Source of the DNA: RGIG7213 sp045124505
GTDB lineage: Bacteria > Bacillota > Clostridia > Oscillospirales > CAG-272
DNA length: 64,000 nucleotides
Direction: 5' to 3'
Assembly: GCA_045124505.1 (NCBI GenBank)
Contig: JBGVLZ010000103.1
Coordinates: forward strand, 1 to 64,000
Numbering within the stretch: position 1 is the first letter of the stretch; each line of letters opens with the position of its first letter. A program made the translations under genes and the position numbers. Under the pieces are notes generated by a model. It worked only from the letters and a program-made list of their open reading frames with translations. It had not been told where the DNA came from and did not search any database. Of the stretch, positions 1 through 8,637 are shown one piece after another.

Positions 1-158
1 AACCTATTTATATGTCTTACACTTGAATTTTAGCGATTTTTTTTGTAAAAAAAATTCGAACATATTATGTATGACTCTATAAGAAGTGCTTTTTGTCACT
101 TTATCTGTTTCACACACTCGTGTGTATTTTTTTATTTTTGAATTACATGGAGTTTTTT

Positions 159-1547
159 ATGGAAAAAGAAAGAAAACATTATTCACCCGATGAAATAAGG
201 GGAATACTTGCAAGTGAAAAAAATGTATATTTTATTGGCATTGGGGGCGTTTCGATGTCCTCTTTAGCGATAATTTCAAAAAAAAGCGGACTGAAAACCG
301 GCGGAAGCGACAGAACATTATCAAGTGTCACCGACATGCTTTCAGGGCAAGGAATTGAAATTCAGGAAGGTCACAACGTAAAAAATATAACAAATTTTTC
401 TGTTGTTGTGTATAACGCAGCAATCCCCACTGACACACCTGAATATTCATACGCTGCAACGCATAACTTACATATGATATACCGTTCTGATTTTCTTGGA
501 TATATCATCTCCGAGTATCCTTCGTCCATAGGAGTTGCGGGCACACACGGCAAGAGCACGGCAACAGCGATGATATACAACATACTTAAGGGCGCAGGAA
601 AAGATCCGTCTGTAATGAACGGTGCAGTCATTTCGGGGATAGATTCACAATATCATATAGGTAAGGGTGAAAACATAGTATTTGAAGCCTGTGAATACAA
701 AGACTCTTTTCTTTCATTCTTCCCGACCGTTGCGGTAATTCTTAATGCAGAATACGATCATGCCGATTATTTTGAAGATTTCGATGCATATATAAAATCG
801 TTTAAAGAATATTTAAAACACGCAGAGGGCGGTGCGGCATGCGTTAACTTTGATTCCGAGGGTGCTGTTTTGGCAGCAAATAGTTATATAGGTGAACTGT
901 ATTCATATGGAATTAAAAATCAAAATGCACGTTTGACAGCGAAAAATATCTGCTTCGAAAAAGGAAAACCTGAATTTGATATTATTTTTGACGGTGAATT
1001 TTTCTCACACGTGAAGCTGTCAGTCTTTGGAATGCACAATGTGTACAACACGCTTGCAAGTGCGGGCGTTGCTATTGCCTGCGGTGTGACAGACGGTGAT
1101 GTTTTTGCAAGATCTGCTCAGTCATTCATGGGAATAAAACGCAGATTTGAATACAGAACATGTGTAAACGGCGCTGAGGTTTATGATGACTATGCCCATC
1201 ATCCTACGGAGATCACCGCAACACTTTCAGCTGCACGTAATATTTGTACAGGAAAGCTGATTGTTGTTTTCCAACCGCACACTTATTCAAGAACAGCGGC
1301 ACTGCTTGAGGATTTCGCTTCGTCCCTTGAAAAATGCGATGAAGCCGTAATTGCAGATATCTATCCCGCACGTGAAACAGATACTCTCGGTATGTCGGCA
1401 GAGCTTCTTGCAAGCAAAATATCAAAGGGCAAATATGTCGGTGGTTTTGAAAAAATTGCCGAATATATCAAAAAAACAGCCGCCCCCGACGACACTGTTA
1501 TTATCATGGGGGCGGGCGATGTCAATAAAATAATTGATATTCTTTAA
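159..1547 (+). CDS. murC: UDP-N-acetylmuramate--L-alanine ligase
   Basis: Cytoplasmic Mur ligase that adds L-alanine to UDP-MurNAc with ATP, the first peptide step of peptidoglycan synthesis. The 462-residue product has the N-terminal glycine-rich UDP-binding motif GIGGVSM (about residues 27-33), the ATP loop GTHGKST (about 128-134) and the C-terminal motif YDDYAHHPTE, all typical of MurC at normal length. An open frame extends upstream to a TTG at 93, but the ATG at 159 has GGAG at 149-152 six bases before it, and the extra N-terminus is hydrophobic and unlike MurC, so 159 is preferred. It stands alone, tail to tail with the DUF1540 gene. Confidence 0.95.
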   Translation: MEKERKHYSPDEIRGILASEKNVYFIGIGGVSMSSLAIISKKSGLKTGGSDRTLSSVTDMLSGQGIEIQEGHNVKNITNFSVVVYNAAIPTDTPEYSYAATHNLHMIYRSDFLGYIISEYPSSIGVAGTHGKSTATAMIYNILKGAGKDPSVMNGAVISGIDSQYHIGKGENIVFEACEYKDSFLSFFPTVAVILNAEYDHADYFEDFDAYIKSFKEYLKHAEGGAACVNFDSEGAVLAANSYIGELYSYGIKNQNARLTAKNICFEKGKPEFDIIFDGEFFSHVKLSVFGMHNVYNTLASAGVAIACGVTDGDVFARSAQSFMGIKRRFEYRTCVNGAEVYDDYAHHPTEITATLSAARNICTGKLIVVFQPHTYSRTAALLEDFASSLEKCDEAVIADIYPARETDTLGMSAELLASKISKGKYVGGFEKIAEYIKKTAAPDDTVIIMGAGDVNKIIDIL

Positions 1548-1727
1548 TCAGTTAAATGATTTTTCCTTGAATGTCGCACACGCTGTATCGCTCGACGAGG
1601 TAGCATAAGACGGACCTATTGAAACTTTATTGGCAGTGCAATAACATTCACCGTCGTGATATACACAATTTTTTACATCACAGCCTATTCCTTTTATATG
1701 CTTGTGATTCTTGTCTTTGATTTCCAT
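1548..1727 (-). CDS. DUF1540 small cysteine-rich protein
   Basis: A 59-residue protein with the DUF1540 pattern: cysteines at 16, 21, 28, 30 and 50 in a C-x4-C-x6-C-x-C arrangement, with YHDGECYC followed by ANKVSIG and a terminal TACATF. This spacing suggests a small metal-binding knuckle; the family's function is not known, though it is common in spore-forming Clostridia. The start at 1727 is chosen because AAAGGAG lies eight bases upstream. Two upstream in-frame ATGs are too close to or outside the ribosome site. The stop abuts the murC stop codon directly. Confidence 0.85.
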   Translation of the reverse strand: MEIKDKNHKHIKGIGCDVKNCVYHDGECYCTANKVSIGPSYATSSSDTACATFKEKSFN

Positions 1728-1803
1728 TTTCATTTCTCCTTTCTGATTTCTGAAAAAAGTATGTGCAGGTATTACCGATTTTATACGCACTTATGAGGTT
1801 TGT

Positions 1804-2514
1804 ATGTCAGTATTTGTGATAGCCGATCTTCATCTGCCGTTTGGCGACGAATCGAAAACTATGGAGGTTTTCGGCGGAAGGTGGGCAAATTACACCGAAA
1901 AAATAAAACAAAATTGGCTCGAAGCCGTAACAGACAGCGACACGGTCGTTATCGCAGGTGACACTTCGTGGGGAATGGAGTTTGACACTGCATTACCCGA
2001 TTTAAAATTCATAAACAGTCTGCCGGGAAAAAAGATACTTCTGGAAGGAAACCACGATTTCTGGTGGAATACAGTCAAAAAAATGAACGCTTTTTTCGAA
2101 GAAAATGAGCTTGAGTTTTCTGTTTTACGTAATAACGCATATGATATGGGTGACTTTATCCTGTGCGGTTCAAGAGGCTGGTATACAGATGAAAAGAACA
2201 TTCCCGAATCAAAGGCAGACAATACAAAAATCGTTAACAGAGAAAATATGCGCTTGAAAATGAGTCTTGAGGAAGGTCGCAAATTATCAGGAGAAAAACC
2301 GATAATTACAGTGCTTCACTTTCCGCCTGTCTACGGCACTTATCTTTGCGAAGAAATAACCAAAACACTTGACGATTACGGTGTAAAGCTGTGCTTTTAC
2401 GGTCACATACACGGTATACACAGAAATATGCCCGACATCATACATAACGGTATAACATATAAAATGGTGTCTGCAGACCACTTGAATTTTAAGCCATATA
2501 AAATTATTTATTAA
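1804..2514 (+). CDS. Calcineurin-like metallophosphoesterase
   Basis: A 236-residue cytosolic phosphoesterase of the calcineurin superfamily. All the metal-binding blocks are visible: DLH (8-10), GDTSW (52-56), GNHD (82-85), LHFPP (171-175) and GHIHG (200-204). Family members hydrolyse phosphomono- or diesters with a di-metal centre; the substrate of this one cannot be read from sequence. GAGG lies a few bases before the ATG. It is divergent from the DUF1540 gene and is followed after about 80 bases by the tig promoter, so it is probably a single transcription unit. Confidence 0.88.
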   Translation: MSVFVIADLHLPFGDESKTMEVFGGRWANYTEKIKQNWLEAVTDSDTVVIAGDTSWGMEFDTALPDLKFINSLPGKKILLEGNHDFWWNTVKKMNAFFEENELEFSVLRNNAYDMGDFILCGSRGWYTDEKNIPESKADNTKIVNRENMRLKMSLEEGRKLSGEKPIITVLHFPPVYGTYLCEEITKTLDDYGVKLCFYGHIHGIHRNMPDIIHNGITYKMVSADHLNFKPYKIIY

Positions 2515-2530
2515 TATTTTTAAATTTCTG

Positions 2531-2558
2531 TTGACATTATTTTCCGCTTGTGTATAAT
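2531..2558 (+). promoter_or_regulatory. Sigma-A promoter for tig-clpP-clpX
   Basis: TTGACA at 2531-2536 and TATAAT at 2553-2558, spacer 16, 37 bases before the tig start. Both hexamers are consensus. Confidence 0.85.
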
Positions 2559-2595
2559 GGATTTATTATATATTAAATTTATGGAGGACTGAAAA

Positions 2596-3891
2596 ATGAG
2601 TCTGAAAAACGTATCAACTCCCGAAACAAACGTAAGAGAGTTGGAAATTTCAATAGAAAAGGCAGCTTTTGACGCTGCTGTTACACGCGCTTACAAGAAA
2701 AAGGTTGGTTCACTTGCTATTCCCGGCTTCCGCAAGGGTAAAGCTCCCAAGTCCGTAATCGAAAAAATGTACGGCTCCGACTTTTTCTACAACGATGCAC
2801 TTAACGATATCCTTCCCGATGCTTATGAGGCAGCTGTTAAGGAATCAGGTCTTGAACCTATCAGCCAGCCCGAATTTGATTTCGGTGCTTTCGAAGGCGA
2901 AGAGATCACAGTTAAGGCAAAGTTCTATGTAAAACCCGAAGTAGCTGTTGCTGATTACTTCGGCTTTGAGCTTGAAAAGACAATAACACCTGTAAAGGAT
3001 GAAGATGTTGATTCCGAACTTGAACGCCGCCGCCGTGCAAACGCACGTATGGTTGAAGTAACTGACAGAGCTGCTCAGAACGGCGATACAGTTACGATCG
3101 ACTACTGCGGTTCTATCGACGGTGTTGAATTTGCAGGCGGTAAGGATGAAGGCCACAAGCTTAAGCTCGGTTCAGGCAGCTTCATTCCCGGCTTTGAAGC
3201 ACAGATCGAAGGACACAATGTTGACGATGCATTTGATGTAAACGTAACATTCCCCGAAGAATACCATGCAGAAGATCTCAAGGGCAAGGCTGCAGTTTTT
3301 GCATGCAAGCTTCACAAGATCGAATTTGAAGAACTTCCCGAGCTTGACGATGAATTTGCAAAGGATGTTTCCGAATTTGACACACTTGATGAATATAAAG
3401 CTGATATCAAGGCTAAACTCACAGAAAGAAGCAATAACATCGCAAACAATATGCTCGAAGAAAAGCTTGTTGATGCGCTTCTTACAAAGACAACAGTAGA
3501 AGTTCCCCCTGTAATGATCGAAAACGAAGTATTCAGCGAACTCCGCAACTTCGAAACACGTCTTATGCAGCAGGGTATGAACCTTGATATCTATATGCAG
3601 TACACAGGTACAACGATTGATGACCTTAAGGAACAGGCAAGACCTCAGTCTGAACGTCAGGTAAAGACAAGACTTGCGCTTGAAAAGGTTGCAGAACTCG
3701 AAAAGATCGAGGTTTCCGAAGAAGAGATCGAAGCTGAATACGCTTCTCTTGCAGAATCTTCAAAACTTGAAGTTGAAAAGATCAAAGAACAGCTTTTGAA
3801 GGAAGATGTACACTATCATCTTACACTTAAGAAAGCACTTGATATGCTCAGAGAAAAGGCTGTTATCACAGAAAAAACAGTAACAGAGTAA
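2596..3891 (+). CDS. tig: Trigger factor, ribosome-associated chaperone
   Basis: A 431-residue trigger factor. The N-terminal ribosome-binding signature GFRKGKAP is at 44-51, followed by an FKBP-type prolyl isomerase domain (about 155-240, with GDTVTIDYCGSIDG) and a helical C-terminal chaperone domain. It binds L23 at the exit tunnel and shields nascent chains. GGAGG sits nine bases before the ATG. It is first in a tig-clpP-clpX run with only 12 bases before clpP, the classic bacterial order. Codon usage is strongly biased towards C- and G-ending codons compared with neighbours, as expected for high expression. Confidence 0.97.
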   Translation: MSLKNVSTPETNVRELEISIEKAAFDAAVTRAYKKKVGSLAIPGFRKGKAPKSVIEKMYGSDFFYNDALNDILPDAYEAAVKESGLEPISQPEFDFGAFEGEEITVKAKFYVKPEVAVADYFGFELEKTITPVKDEDVDSELERRRRANARMVEVTDRAAQNGDTVTIDYCGSIDGVEFAGGKDEGHKLKLGSGSFIPGFEAQIEGHNVDDAFDVNVTFPEEYHAEDLKGKAAVFACKLHKIEFEELPELDDEFAKDVSEFDTLDEYKADIKAKLTERSNNIANNMLEEKLVDALLTKTTVEVPPVMIENEVFSELRNFETRLMQQGMNLDIYMQYTGTTIDDLKEQARPQSERQVKTRLALEKVAELEKIEVSEEEIEAEYASLAESSKLEVEKIKEQLLKEDVHYHLTLKKALDMLREKAVITEKTVTE

Positions 3892-3903
3892 GAAAGGAAC
3901 TTT

Positions 3904-4503
3904 ATGCACAACTCCATAACTATACCTTACGTCATCGAACAAACCGGCAGAGGCGAGCGTTCCTATGATATTTTTTCCCGTCTTTTAAACGACAGGATAA
4001 TAATGCTTTCGCAGGACGTCAATCATGCAACATCCGCTGTTATAGTGGCACAGATGCTTTATCTTGAAGCAGTTGATCCTGACCGTGACATTTACTTTTA
4101 CATCAATTCACCGGGCGGTTCCATTACCGACGGTATGGCAATATACGACACGATGAATTACATCAAATGCGATGTTTCCACGATTTGTATAGGTATGGCG
4201 GCAAGCATGGGCTCATTCCTTCTTTCCGCAGGTGCAAAGGGTAAGCGTTTTGCTCTGCCCAACAGCGAAATAATGATTCATCAGCCTCTTATCGGAGGCG
4301 GCGGCTTAAGCGGTCAGGCATCCGATATAAAGATACACGCTGATCATCTTATCCGCATCAAAGAAAAAATGAACCGTATCCTTGCAGAAAACACAGGCAA
4401 GTCTTATGAGCAGGTATGTATCGACACAGACCGTGATAACTATATGACAGCAGAAGAAGCAAAGGCTTACGGACTTATCGACGAAATAATAACTAAGAAG
4501 TAA
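3904..4503 (+). CDS. clpP: ATP-dependent Clp protease proteolytic subunit
   Basis: A 199-residue serine peptidase that forms the double-heptamer barrel of the Clp protease. The triad is visible: Ser101 in GMAASMGS, His126 in MIHQP and Asp174 in IDTDRD. The INSPGGSITDG oxyanion region is intact. It lies between tig and clpX with 12 and 7 bases between genes, so it is co-transcribed from the tig promoter. AAGGA precedes the ATG. Confidence 0.97.
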   Translation: MHNSITIPYVIEQTGRGERSYDIFSRLLNDRIIMLSQDVNHATSAVIVAQMLYLEAVDPDRDIYFYINSPGGSITDGMAIYDTMNYIKCDVSTICIGMAASMGSFLLSAGAKGKRFALPNSEIMIHQPLIGGGGLSGQASDIKIHADHLIRIKEKMNRILAENTGKSYEQVCIDTDRDNYMTAEEAKAYGLIDEIITKK

Positions 4504-4510
4504 TCAAAAT

Positions 4511-5812
4511 ATGGCTAATAAAAAAAATAACGAACTTAAATGTTCTTTTTGCGGCAGAGGCGAGTCGGATGACGTTTTGCTCATCCCCTCCCCTTCCGGT
4601 GCCTGCATTTGTGAGTTTTGTGTTGACATCTGCTCGTCAATTCTCGACGAAAAATACGAGGATGATATACAGGCTGTTGAACAAGACGAGCTTACATTTT
4701 CAAATCTTCCGAAGCCGCAGGAAATACATGCCGCCCTTGATGAATACGTTATAGGTCAGGCATATGCCAAGAAAACGCTTTCCGTTGCTGTGTACAATCA
4801 TTACAAGCGTATACTTACACTTAAAAATGAAAAATCCAAAAACGGAAGAAAAAAGAAAAATAAGGCAGTGCAGGAAAAGCCCGATGTAGAAATACAAAAA
4901 AGCAACGTATTGCTTTTAGGCCCTACGGGTGTCGGTAAAACCTATATCGCCCAAACGCTTGCCAAGACAATGCGTGTTCCGTTTGCTATTGCCGATGCAA
5001 CTACGCTGACGGAAGCGGGATATGTCGGTGAGGATGTTGAAAATATTCTTTTGCGCCTTATTCAAGCGGCTGATTACGACGTTGAACGTGCTGAAAAGGG
5101 TATCATATATATTGATGAAATAGATAAGATATCACGCAAAAGCGAAAACCGTTCAATAACAAGAGATGTTTCGGGCGAAGGTGTACAACAGGCACTTCTG
5201 AAAATTCTTGAGGGCACGACCGCAAACGTACCTCCGCAAGGCGGACGTAAGCATCCCAATCAGGAATTTATCCAGATAAACACGGAAAACATCCTGTTTA
5301 TATGCGGCGGTGCTTTTGATGGGCTTGATAAGATAATTGAGCAAAGACGAGGCAATCAGACTGTCGGCTTCGGTACAGAAAAAATAACCGCCGAAATGAA
5401 AAAGCGTGACGGCATATACAGCGGTGTATGCTCACACGACATCGTAAAATACGGCCTTATTCCTGAGCTTGTAGGCAGACTTCCCATAATCTCATGCCTT
5501 GATGCACTCGACAAGACAGCACTTGCAAGAATACTCAAAGAGCCTAAAAACTCTCTCATCAAGCAATATACAAAGCTTTTAGAGCTTGACGGTGTTGCAC
5601 TTGAATTTACTGATGATGCTGTCAATGAAATAGCATCGCTTGCCATTGAAAAATCGGCAGGTGCGAGAGGACTTCGTTCTATTGTTGAAGAGCTTATGCT
5701 CGATATAATGTACAAAGTTCCTTCAGATCCGACAATCGAAAAAGTAACCGTCACAGGCGATTACGTCAAGAAAAAAGCGGATATATCAGTTCAATACAAA
5801 AAAAGCGAATAA
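4511..5812 (+). CDS. clpX: ATP-dependent Clp protease ATP-binding subunit ClpX
   Basis: A 433-residue AAA+ unfoldase that delivers substrates to ClpP. It has the N-terminal zinc-binding domain (Cys11, Cys14, Cys34, Cys37), Walker A GPTGVGKT (137-144), Walker B IYIDEID (199-205) and the RRGNQTVGFG region containing the ClpP-contact loop area. A lysine-rich stretch of about 15 residues (107-121) between the zinc and AAA domains is longer and more basic than in Bacillus or E. coli ClpX. It is last in the tig operon and is followed by an inverted repeat at 5825-5868. Confidence 0.97.
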   Translation: MANKKNNELKCSFCGRGESDDVLLIPSPSGACICEFCVDICSSILDEKYEDDIQAVEQDELTFSNLPKPQEIHAALDEYVIGQAYAKKTLSVAVYNHYKRILTLKNEKSKNGRKKKNKAVQEKPDVEIQKSNVLLLGPTGVGKTYIAQTLAKTMRVPFAIADATTLTEAGYVGEDVENILLRLIQAADYDVERAEKGIIYIDEIDKISRKSENRSITRDVSGEGVQQALLKILEGTTANVPPQGGRKHPNQEFIQINTENILFICGGAFDGLDKIIEQRRGNQTVGFGTEKITAEMKKRDGIYSGVCSHDIVKYGLIPELVGRLPIISCLDALDKTALARILKEPKNSLIKQYTKLLELDGVALEFTDDAVNEIASLAIEKSAGARGLRSIVEELMLDIMYKVPSDPTIEKVTVTGDYVKKKADISVQYKKSE

Positions 5813-5824
5813 AAAATTGCAAAG

Positions 5825-5868
5825 GGGTCGACTCATTTGAAATATCAATTTCAATATAAGTCGACCCT
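5825..5868 (+). terminator. Hairpin downstream of clpX
   Basis: GGGTCGACT (5825-5833) pairs with AGTCGACCC (5860-5868); inside, TTTGAAAT and ATTTCAA can pair further. It is followed by a modest T-rich stretch. It is probably the operon terminator, although the tail is weaker than usual. Its left arm, GACTCATTTGAAAT, resembles the GGCTCATT hairpin family seen elsewhere in the window. Confidence 0.55.
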
Positions 5869-5936
5869 TGTACTTTTTAAATAAATGCTCTATATATTGT
5901 AACATATAAAAGTATACATTCACCGTTTTGTATTTT

Positions 5937-6035
5937 ATGCGCCCTCGCCTGCCCCCCCTCAGTTGACATGGCTAACTACGTTACGCCTGTCAACTGCCAC
6001 AGGCGGTAGGGCGCATATTTCCTTCGGAAATATAT
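5937..6035. repeat. Palindromic repeat element, copy 1
   Basis: A nested palindrome. The outer arms ATGCGCCCT / AGGGCGCAT are at 5937-5945 and 6008-6016, the middle CGCCTG / CAGGCG, and the core CAGTTGACA (5960-5968) / TGTCAACTG (5988-5996). It is followed by a small hairpin, ATATTTCCTTCGGAAATAT. A related element lies on the other side of the next gene (6436-6510). It looks like a short non-coding mobile or extragenic palindromic element. Confidence 0.7.
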
Positions 6036-6090
6036 AATATAAAGTTTTAGACGTTATTATTGCAGAATAGTAAAAAGCGAGGTGTTAACG

Positions 6091-6402
6091 ATGGATCTGC
6101 AGTTTATACGAGAACGTATTTCGATTTTAAGAACGAAAAAGAATGTATCCGAATACAGAATGAGTACTGATTTAGGACACAGTAAAAGCTATATACAAAG
6201 CATTTCGTCCGGACGTGCCATGCCGTCAATGAGTGAGTTTCTTTACATCTGCGAATACCTCGGTGTAACTCCTAAAGAATTCTTTGACGATGGTATAGAC
6301 GAACCTCAACTTGTTCAAAAATTATATAAATTAACACAGAATATGTCCGAGGATAACTTAAAAGCTCTTATAAATTTAGCAGAACGATTGAACGACAAAT
6401 AG
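6091..6402 (+). CDS. Small XRE-family helix-turn-helix regulator
   Basis: A 103-residue protein with an N-terminal Cro/C1-type helix-turn-helix (about residues 5-62; RISILRTKKNVSEYRMS, then SKSYIQSISSGRAMPSMSEF) and a short C-terminal helical tail (LYKLTQNMSEDNLKALINLA). It is likely a DNA-binding repressor acting as a dimer; target unknown. The ATG at 6091 is chosen over an upstream GTG because GAGGTG (6079-6084) is the ribosome site. The gene is isolated and framed by two related palindromic repeats. Confidence 0.8.
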   Translation: MDLQFIRERISILRTKKNVSEYRMSTDLGHSKSYIQSISSGRAMPSMSEFLYICEYLGVTPKEFFDDGIDEPQLVQKLYKLTQNMSEDNLKALINLAERLNDK

Positions 6403-6404
6403 CA

Positions 6405-6434
6405 CAAAGGCAGACTCAATGAGTCTGCCTTTTA
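6405..6434 (+). terminator. Terminator after the XRE gene
   Basis: AAAGGCAGACTC pairs with GAGTCTGCCTTTT over a very short loop, starting three bases after the stop codon, with a T-run at the end. Confidence 0.85.
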
Positions 6435-6435
6435 A

Positions 6436-6510
6436 AATATATTTCCGCAGGAATATCTGCCCCTATTGCCAATCAGTTGACTTCGTCAACTGCGGGGGGG
6501 GCAGGGGCAG
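6436..6510. repeat. Palindromic repeat element, copy 2
   Basis: The core CAGTTGAC (6474-6481) / GTCAACTG (6485-6492), closed by a TTCG loop, sits inside the outer arms CTGCCCCT (6457-6464) / AGGGGCAG (6503-6510). A small hairpin, ATATTTCC-GCA-GGAATAT, lies to the left at about 6438-6455. It has the same core and the same adjacent ATATTTCC hairpin as copy 1 at 5937-6035, but with the small hairpin on the opposite side, i.e. inverted orientation. Confidence 0.7.
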
Positions 6511-6538
6511 AAGATAATAGAATAGATATTTAGTTTTT

Positions 6539-7912
6539 TTATTTTAAGAAAAATCTTACCGCTTTTTCGTAAAGCTTGTTTTTATACGGTTGGTACCGCA
6601 TGGGCAAGTCAAGCCACGTCTTCTTCTCAACAATGCTTTTGATATGGGAAAATGTATCAAAGCCGACTTTACCGTGATAGCTTCCCATTCCGCTTTCACC
6701 GACACCGCCAAATCCCATTTCACTTGTGGCAAGGTGTATGACCGTATCATTTATACATCCGCCGCCATAAGAAATGCGTGATACAACAGCATCTACGCGT
6801 TTTCTGTTTTCAGAAAACAGATAAAGCGCAAGCGGCTTCGGTTTGTCTGCAAGAATATTAAAAATATCACTGAATTTATCAAATGTCAGAATCGGAAGAA
6901 CAGGGCCGAAAATTTCTTCCTTCATAACATCATCATTCCACGTGATGTCTGTCATAACCGTGGGCGCAATTTTTAATGTTTTTCTGTTTGAAATACCGCC
7001 GATAACTGTTCTTTCGTGATCTATCAGCGCATTTATTCTGTCAAAATGCTTTTCGTTTATTATCTTTCCGTAATTGGGATTATTTAACGGATCTTCACCG
7101 TACTGTTTTCTTATTTGTTTGCAAATTTCACGCACAAGCAGATCTTTTATTTTTGCATCGCAAAGCACATAATCAGGCGCAACACATGTTTGTCCGCAGT
7201 TTAAAAATTTACCGAAAACTATTCGCTTTGCGGCAAGCTTTATATTTGCTGTACTGTCAACGATACAGGGGCTTTTTCCGCCAAGCTCAAGCACGGCAGG
7301 TGTCAGGGTTTCGGCTGTGTGACGCAAAACTTCACGCCCTACATTGGTGCTTCCCGTGAAAAATACAAAATCAAACTTTTTGTCAAGAAGCTCCGCATTT
7401 TCCTGTCTTCCGCCTAATACAACGCTGACATATTCATCAGGAAAACACGATTTTATTATTTTTTCTATTACTTTTCCGGATTCAGGCGAATATGCACTCG
7501 GCTTTACGACGGCTGTATTGCCTGCCGCTATCGCCGTTACAAGCGGTTGAAGCGTGAGCAAGATGGGGTAATTCCAAGGACTCATTATAAGCACATTACC
7601 GTACGGCGTCGCCTTTGTATAGCTTACCGACGGAAACTGTGGAATCGGTGTGCAAACATGTTTTTTTGATGCGAATTTATCAATATTGCGAAGCATATAC
7701 GATATTTCGTTCAAAACAAGTCCCGTTTCACACATAAATCCCTCGTATGTGCTTTTACCGAGGTCTGCCTTAAGGGCTTGTGCGATTTCGTTTTCATGCT
7801 TTTTCACAGCAATGTAAAGCCCTTCAAGCATAGCTTTTCTGAACTTCACGGGAAGTGTTGCGCCGCTTTTGAAAAATTCTCTTTGCTTTTCTATTATTCT
7901 GTCAATATTCAT
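6539..7912 (-). CDS. Aldehyde dehydrogenase (ALDH3-like)
   Basis: A 457-residue NAD(P)-dependent aldehyde dehydrogenase of the short, ALDH3/fatty-aldehyde type. Catalytic Cys243 is in NCGQTCVAPDYVL, the general base Glu209 in LELGGKSP, the oxyanion Asn114 in SPWNYP, and the cofactor motif FTGSTNVG is present. The C-terminal region FGGVGESGMGSYHGKVGFDTFSH is typical. It oxidises an aldehyde to its acid; the substrate is unknown. It begins seven bases after the TetR gene on the same strand, so the two form one unit and the regulator probably controls it. Confidence 0.92.
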   Translation of the reverse strand: MNIDRIIEKQREFFKSGATLPVKFRKAMLEGLYIAVKKHENEIAQALKADLGKSTYEGFMCETGLVLNEISYMLRNIDKFASKKHVCTPIPQFPSVSYTKATPYGNVLIMSPWNYPILLTLQPLVTAIAAGNTAVVKPSAYSPESGKVIEKIIKSCFPDEYVSVVLGGRQENAELLDKKFDFVFFTGSTNVGREVLRHTAETLTPAVLELGGKSPCIVDSTANIKLAAKRIVFGKFLNCGQTCVAPDYVLCDAKIKDLLVREICKQIRKQYGEDPLNNPNYGKIINEKHFDRINALIDHERTVIGGISNRKTLKIAPTVMTDITWNDDVMKEEIFGPVLPILTFDKFSDIFNILADKPKPLALYLFSENRKRVDAVVSRISYGGGCINDTVIHLATSEMGFGGVGESGMGSYHGKVGFDTFSHIKSIVEKKTWLDLPMRYQPYKNKLYEKAVRFFLK

Positions 7913-7919
7913 ATAAACC

Positions 7920-8495
7920 TCATGCCCTTAAACCGTCAAGCAAAAATCCGAAGCTGTATTTGAAGTTTTTAACAGCCTCTTCCTTCGGCAGTTTTCTGCC
8001 CACTGCATCGGCATTATATCCTCTGCAGAAGCACCAAATTGCATAACTTACAGCATATGAATCAACATCTTTCAAAAGCTTCTCTTTTTTCGCATATTCG
8101 ATAAGCTTTATTATCTCATTCTGCCACCATTCAAAATTGGACCTTGATGTTGAGTCATTTTCAAACACATAATGATTGAAATTCATCTTGTTGTCATACG
8201 ACATGATAAGTGTATTGGCAACGATTTCAGTCACCTGCTCAAAAAAATCACGGTCACGGTCAAAGGCGATAGTCATGCTTTCCCTTATTTTCAAAACCGT
8301 TTTTTCGTATATTATATCGAGAACTTCCCCTATATTGTGAAAACGGTTGTAAAATACCCTGTTTGTTATATCCAAGGTCTTAAGAATTTTTCTTACGTTT
8401 AAATTTTCAGTGCCGTCTTCAATAGCGAGCCGTTCAGCTGCTTGTATAATTTTCTGTGACATTTCATCACAGATAAGATTTTCCTTTTTATTCAT
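7920..8495 (-). CDS. TetR/AcrR-family transcriptional regulator
   Basis: A 191-residue TetR-type regulator. The N-terminal helix-turn-helix is at about 20-60 (IIQAAERLAIEDG, then LNVRKILKTLDITNRVFYNRF) and is followed by an all-helical ligand domain. The start at 8495 is supported by GAGGTGG just upstream; the longer frame from 8537 lacks a ribosome site. It is divergent from the GH3 gene and co-directional with the aldehyde dehydrogenase, so it may regulate both units from the shared intergenic region. The ligand is unknown. Confidence 0.88.
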   Translation of the reverse strand: MNKKENLICDEMSQKIIQAAERLAIEDGTENLNVRKILKTLDITNRVFYNRFHNIGEVLDIIYEKTVLKIRESMTIAFDRDRDFFEQVTEIVANTLIMSYDNKMNFNHYVFENDSTSRSNFEWWQNEIIKLIEYAKKEKLLKDVDSYAVSYAIWCFCRGYNADAVGRKLPKEEAVKNFKYSFGFLLDGLRA

Positions 8496-8527
8496 GATCC
8501 ACCTCACAGCACATAGTGTGCCAAATA

Positions 8528-8556
8528 ATATTAACACAAAATAATTTCTTTGTCAA
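8528..8556 (-). promoter_or_regulatory. Promoter for TetR-aldehyde dehydrogenase unit
   Basis: On the minus strand, TTGACA (8551-8556) and TAATAT (8528-8533) with spacer 17. It is back to back with the GH3 promoter; the two -35 regions form TTGTCAAT (8550-8557) / ATTGACAA (8578-8585), an inverted repeat that could serve as a TetR operator. Confidence 0.7.
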
Positions 8557-8578
8557 TAGATATTGTAAAATAATCCCA

Positions 8579-8607
8579 TTGACAAAAACACCAATATGAT
8601 GTAGAAT
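8579..8607 (+). promoter_or_regulatory. Promoter for the GH3 gene
   Basis: TTGACA (8579-8584) and TAGAAT (8602-8607), spacer 17, 30 bases before the start codon. Confidence 0.75.
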
Positions 8608-8637
8608 ATAGATATAAATTTTATTGGGGTAAAGATT

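Noticed and set aside
93..158. Longer murC N-terminus from the TTG at 93
   Set aside because: The added stretch is hydrophobic and unlike MurC, and the ribosome site fits the ATG at 159.
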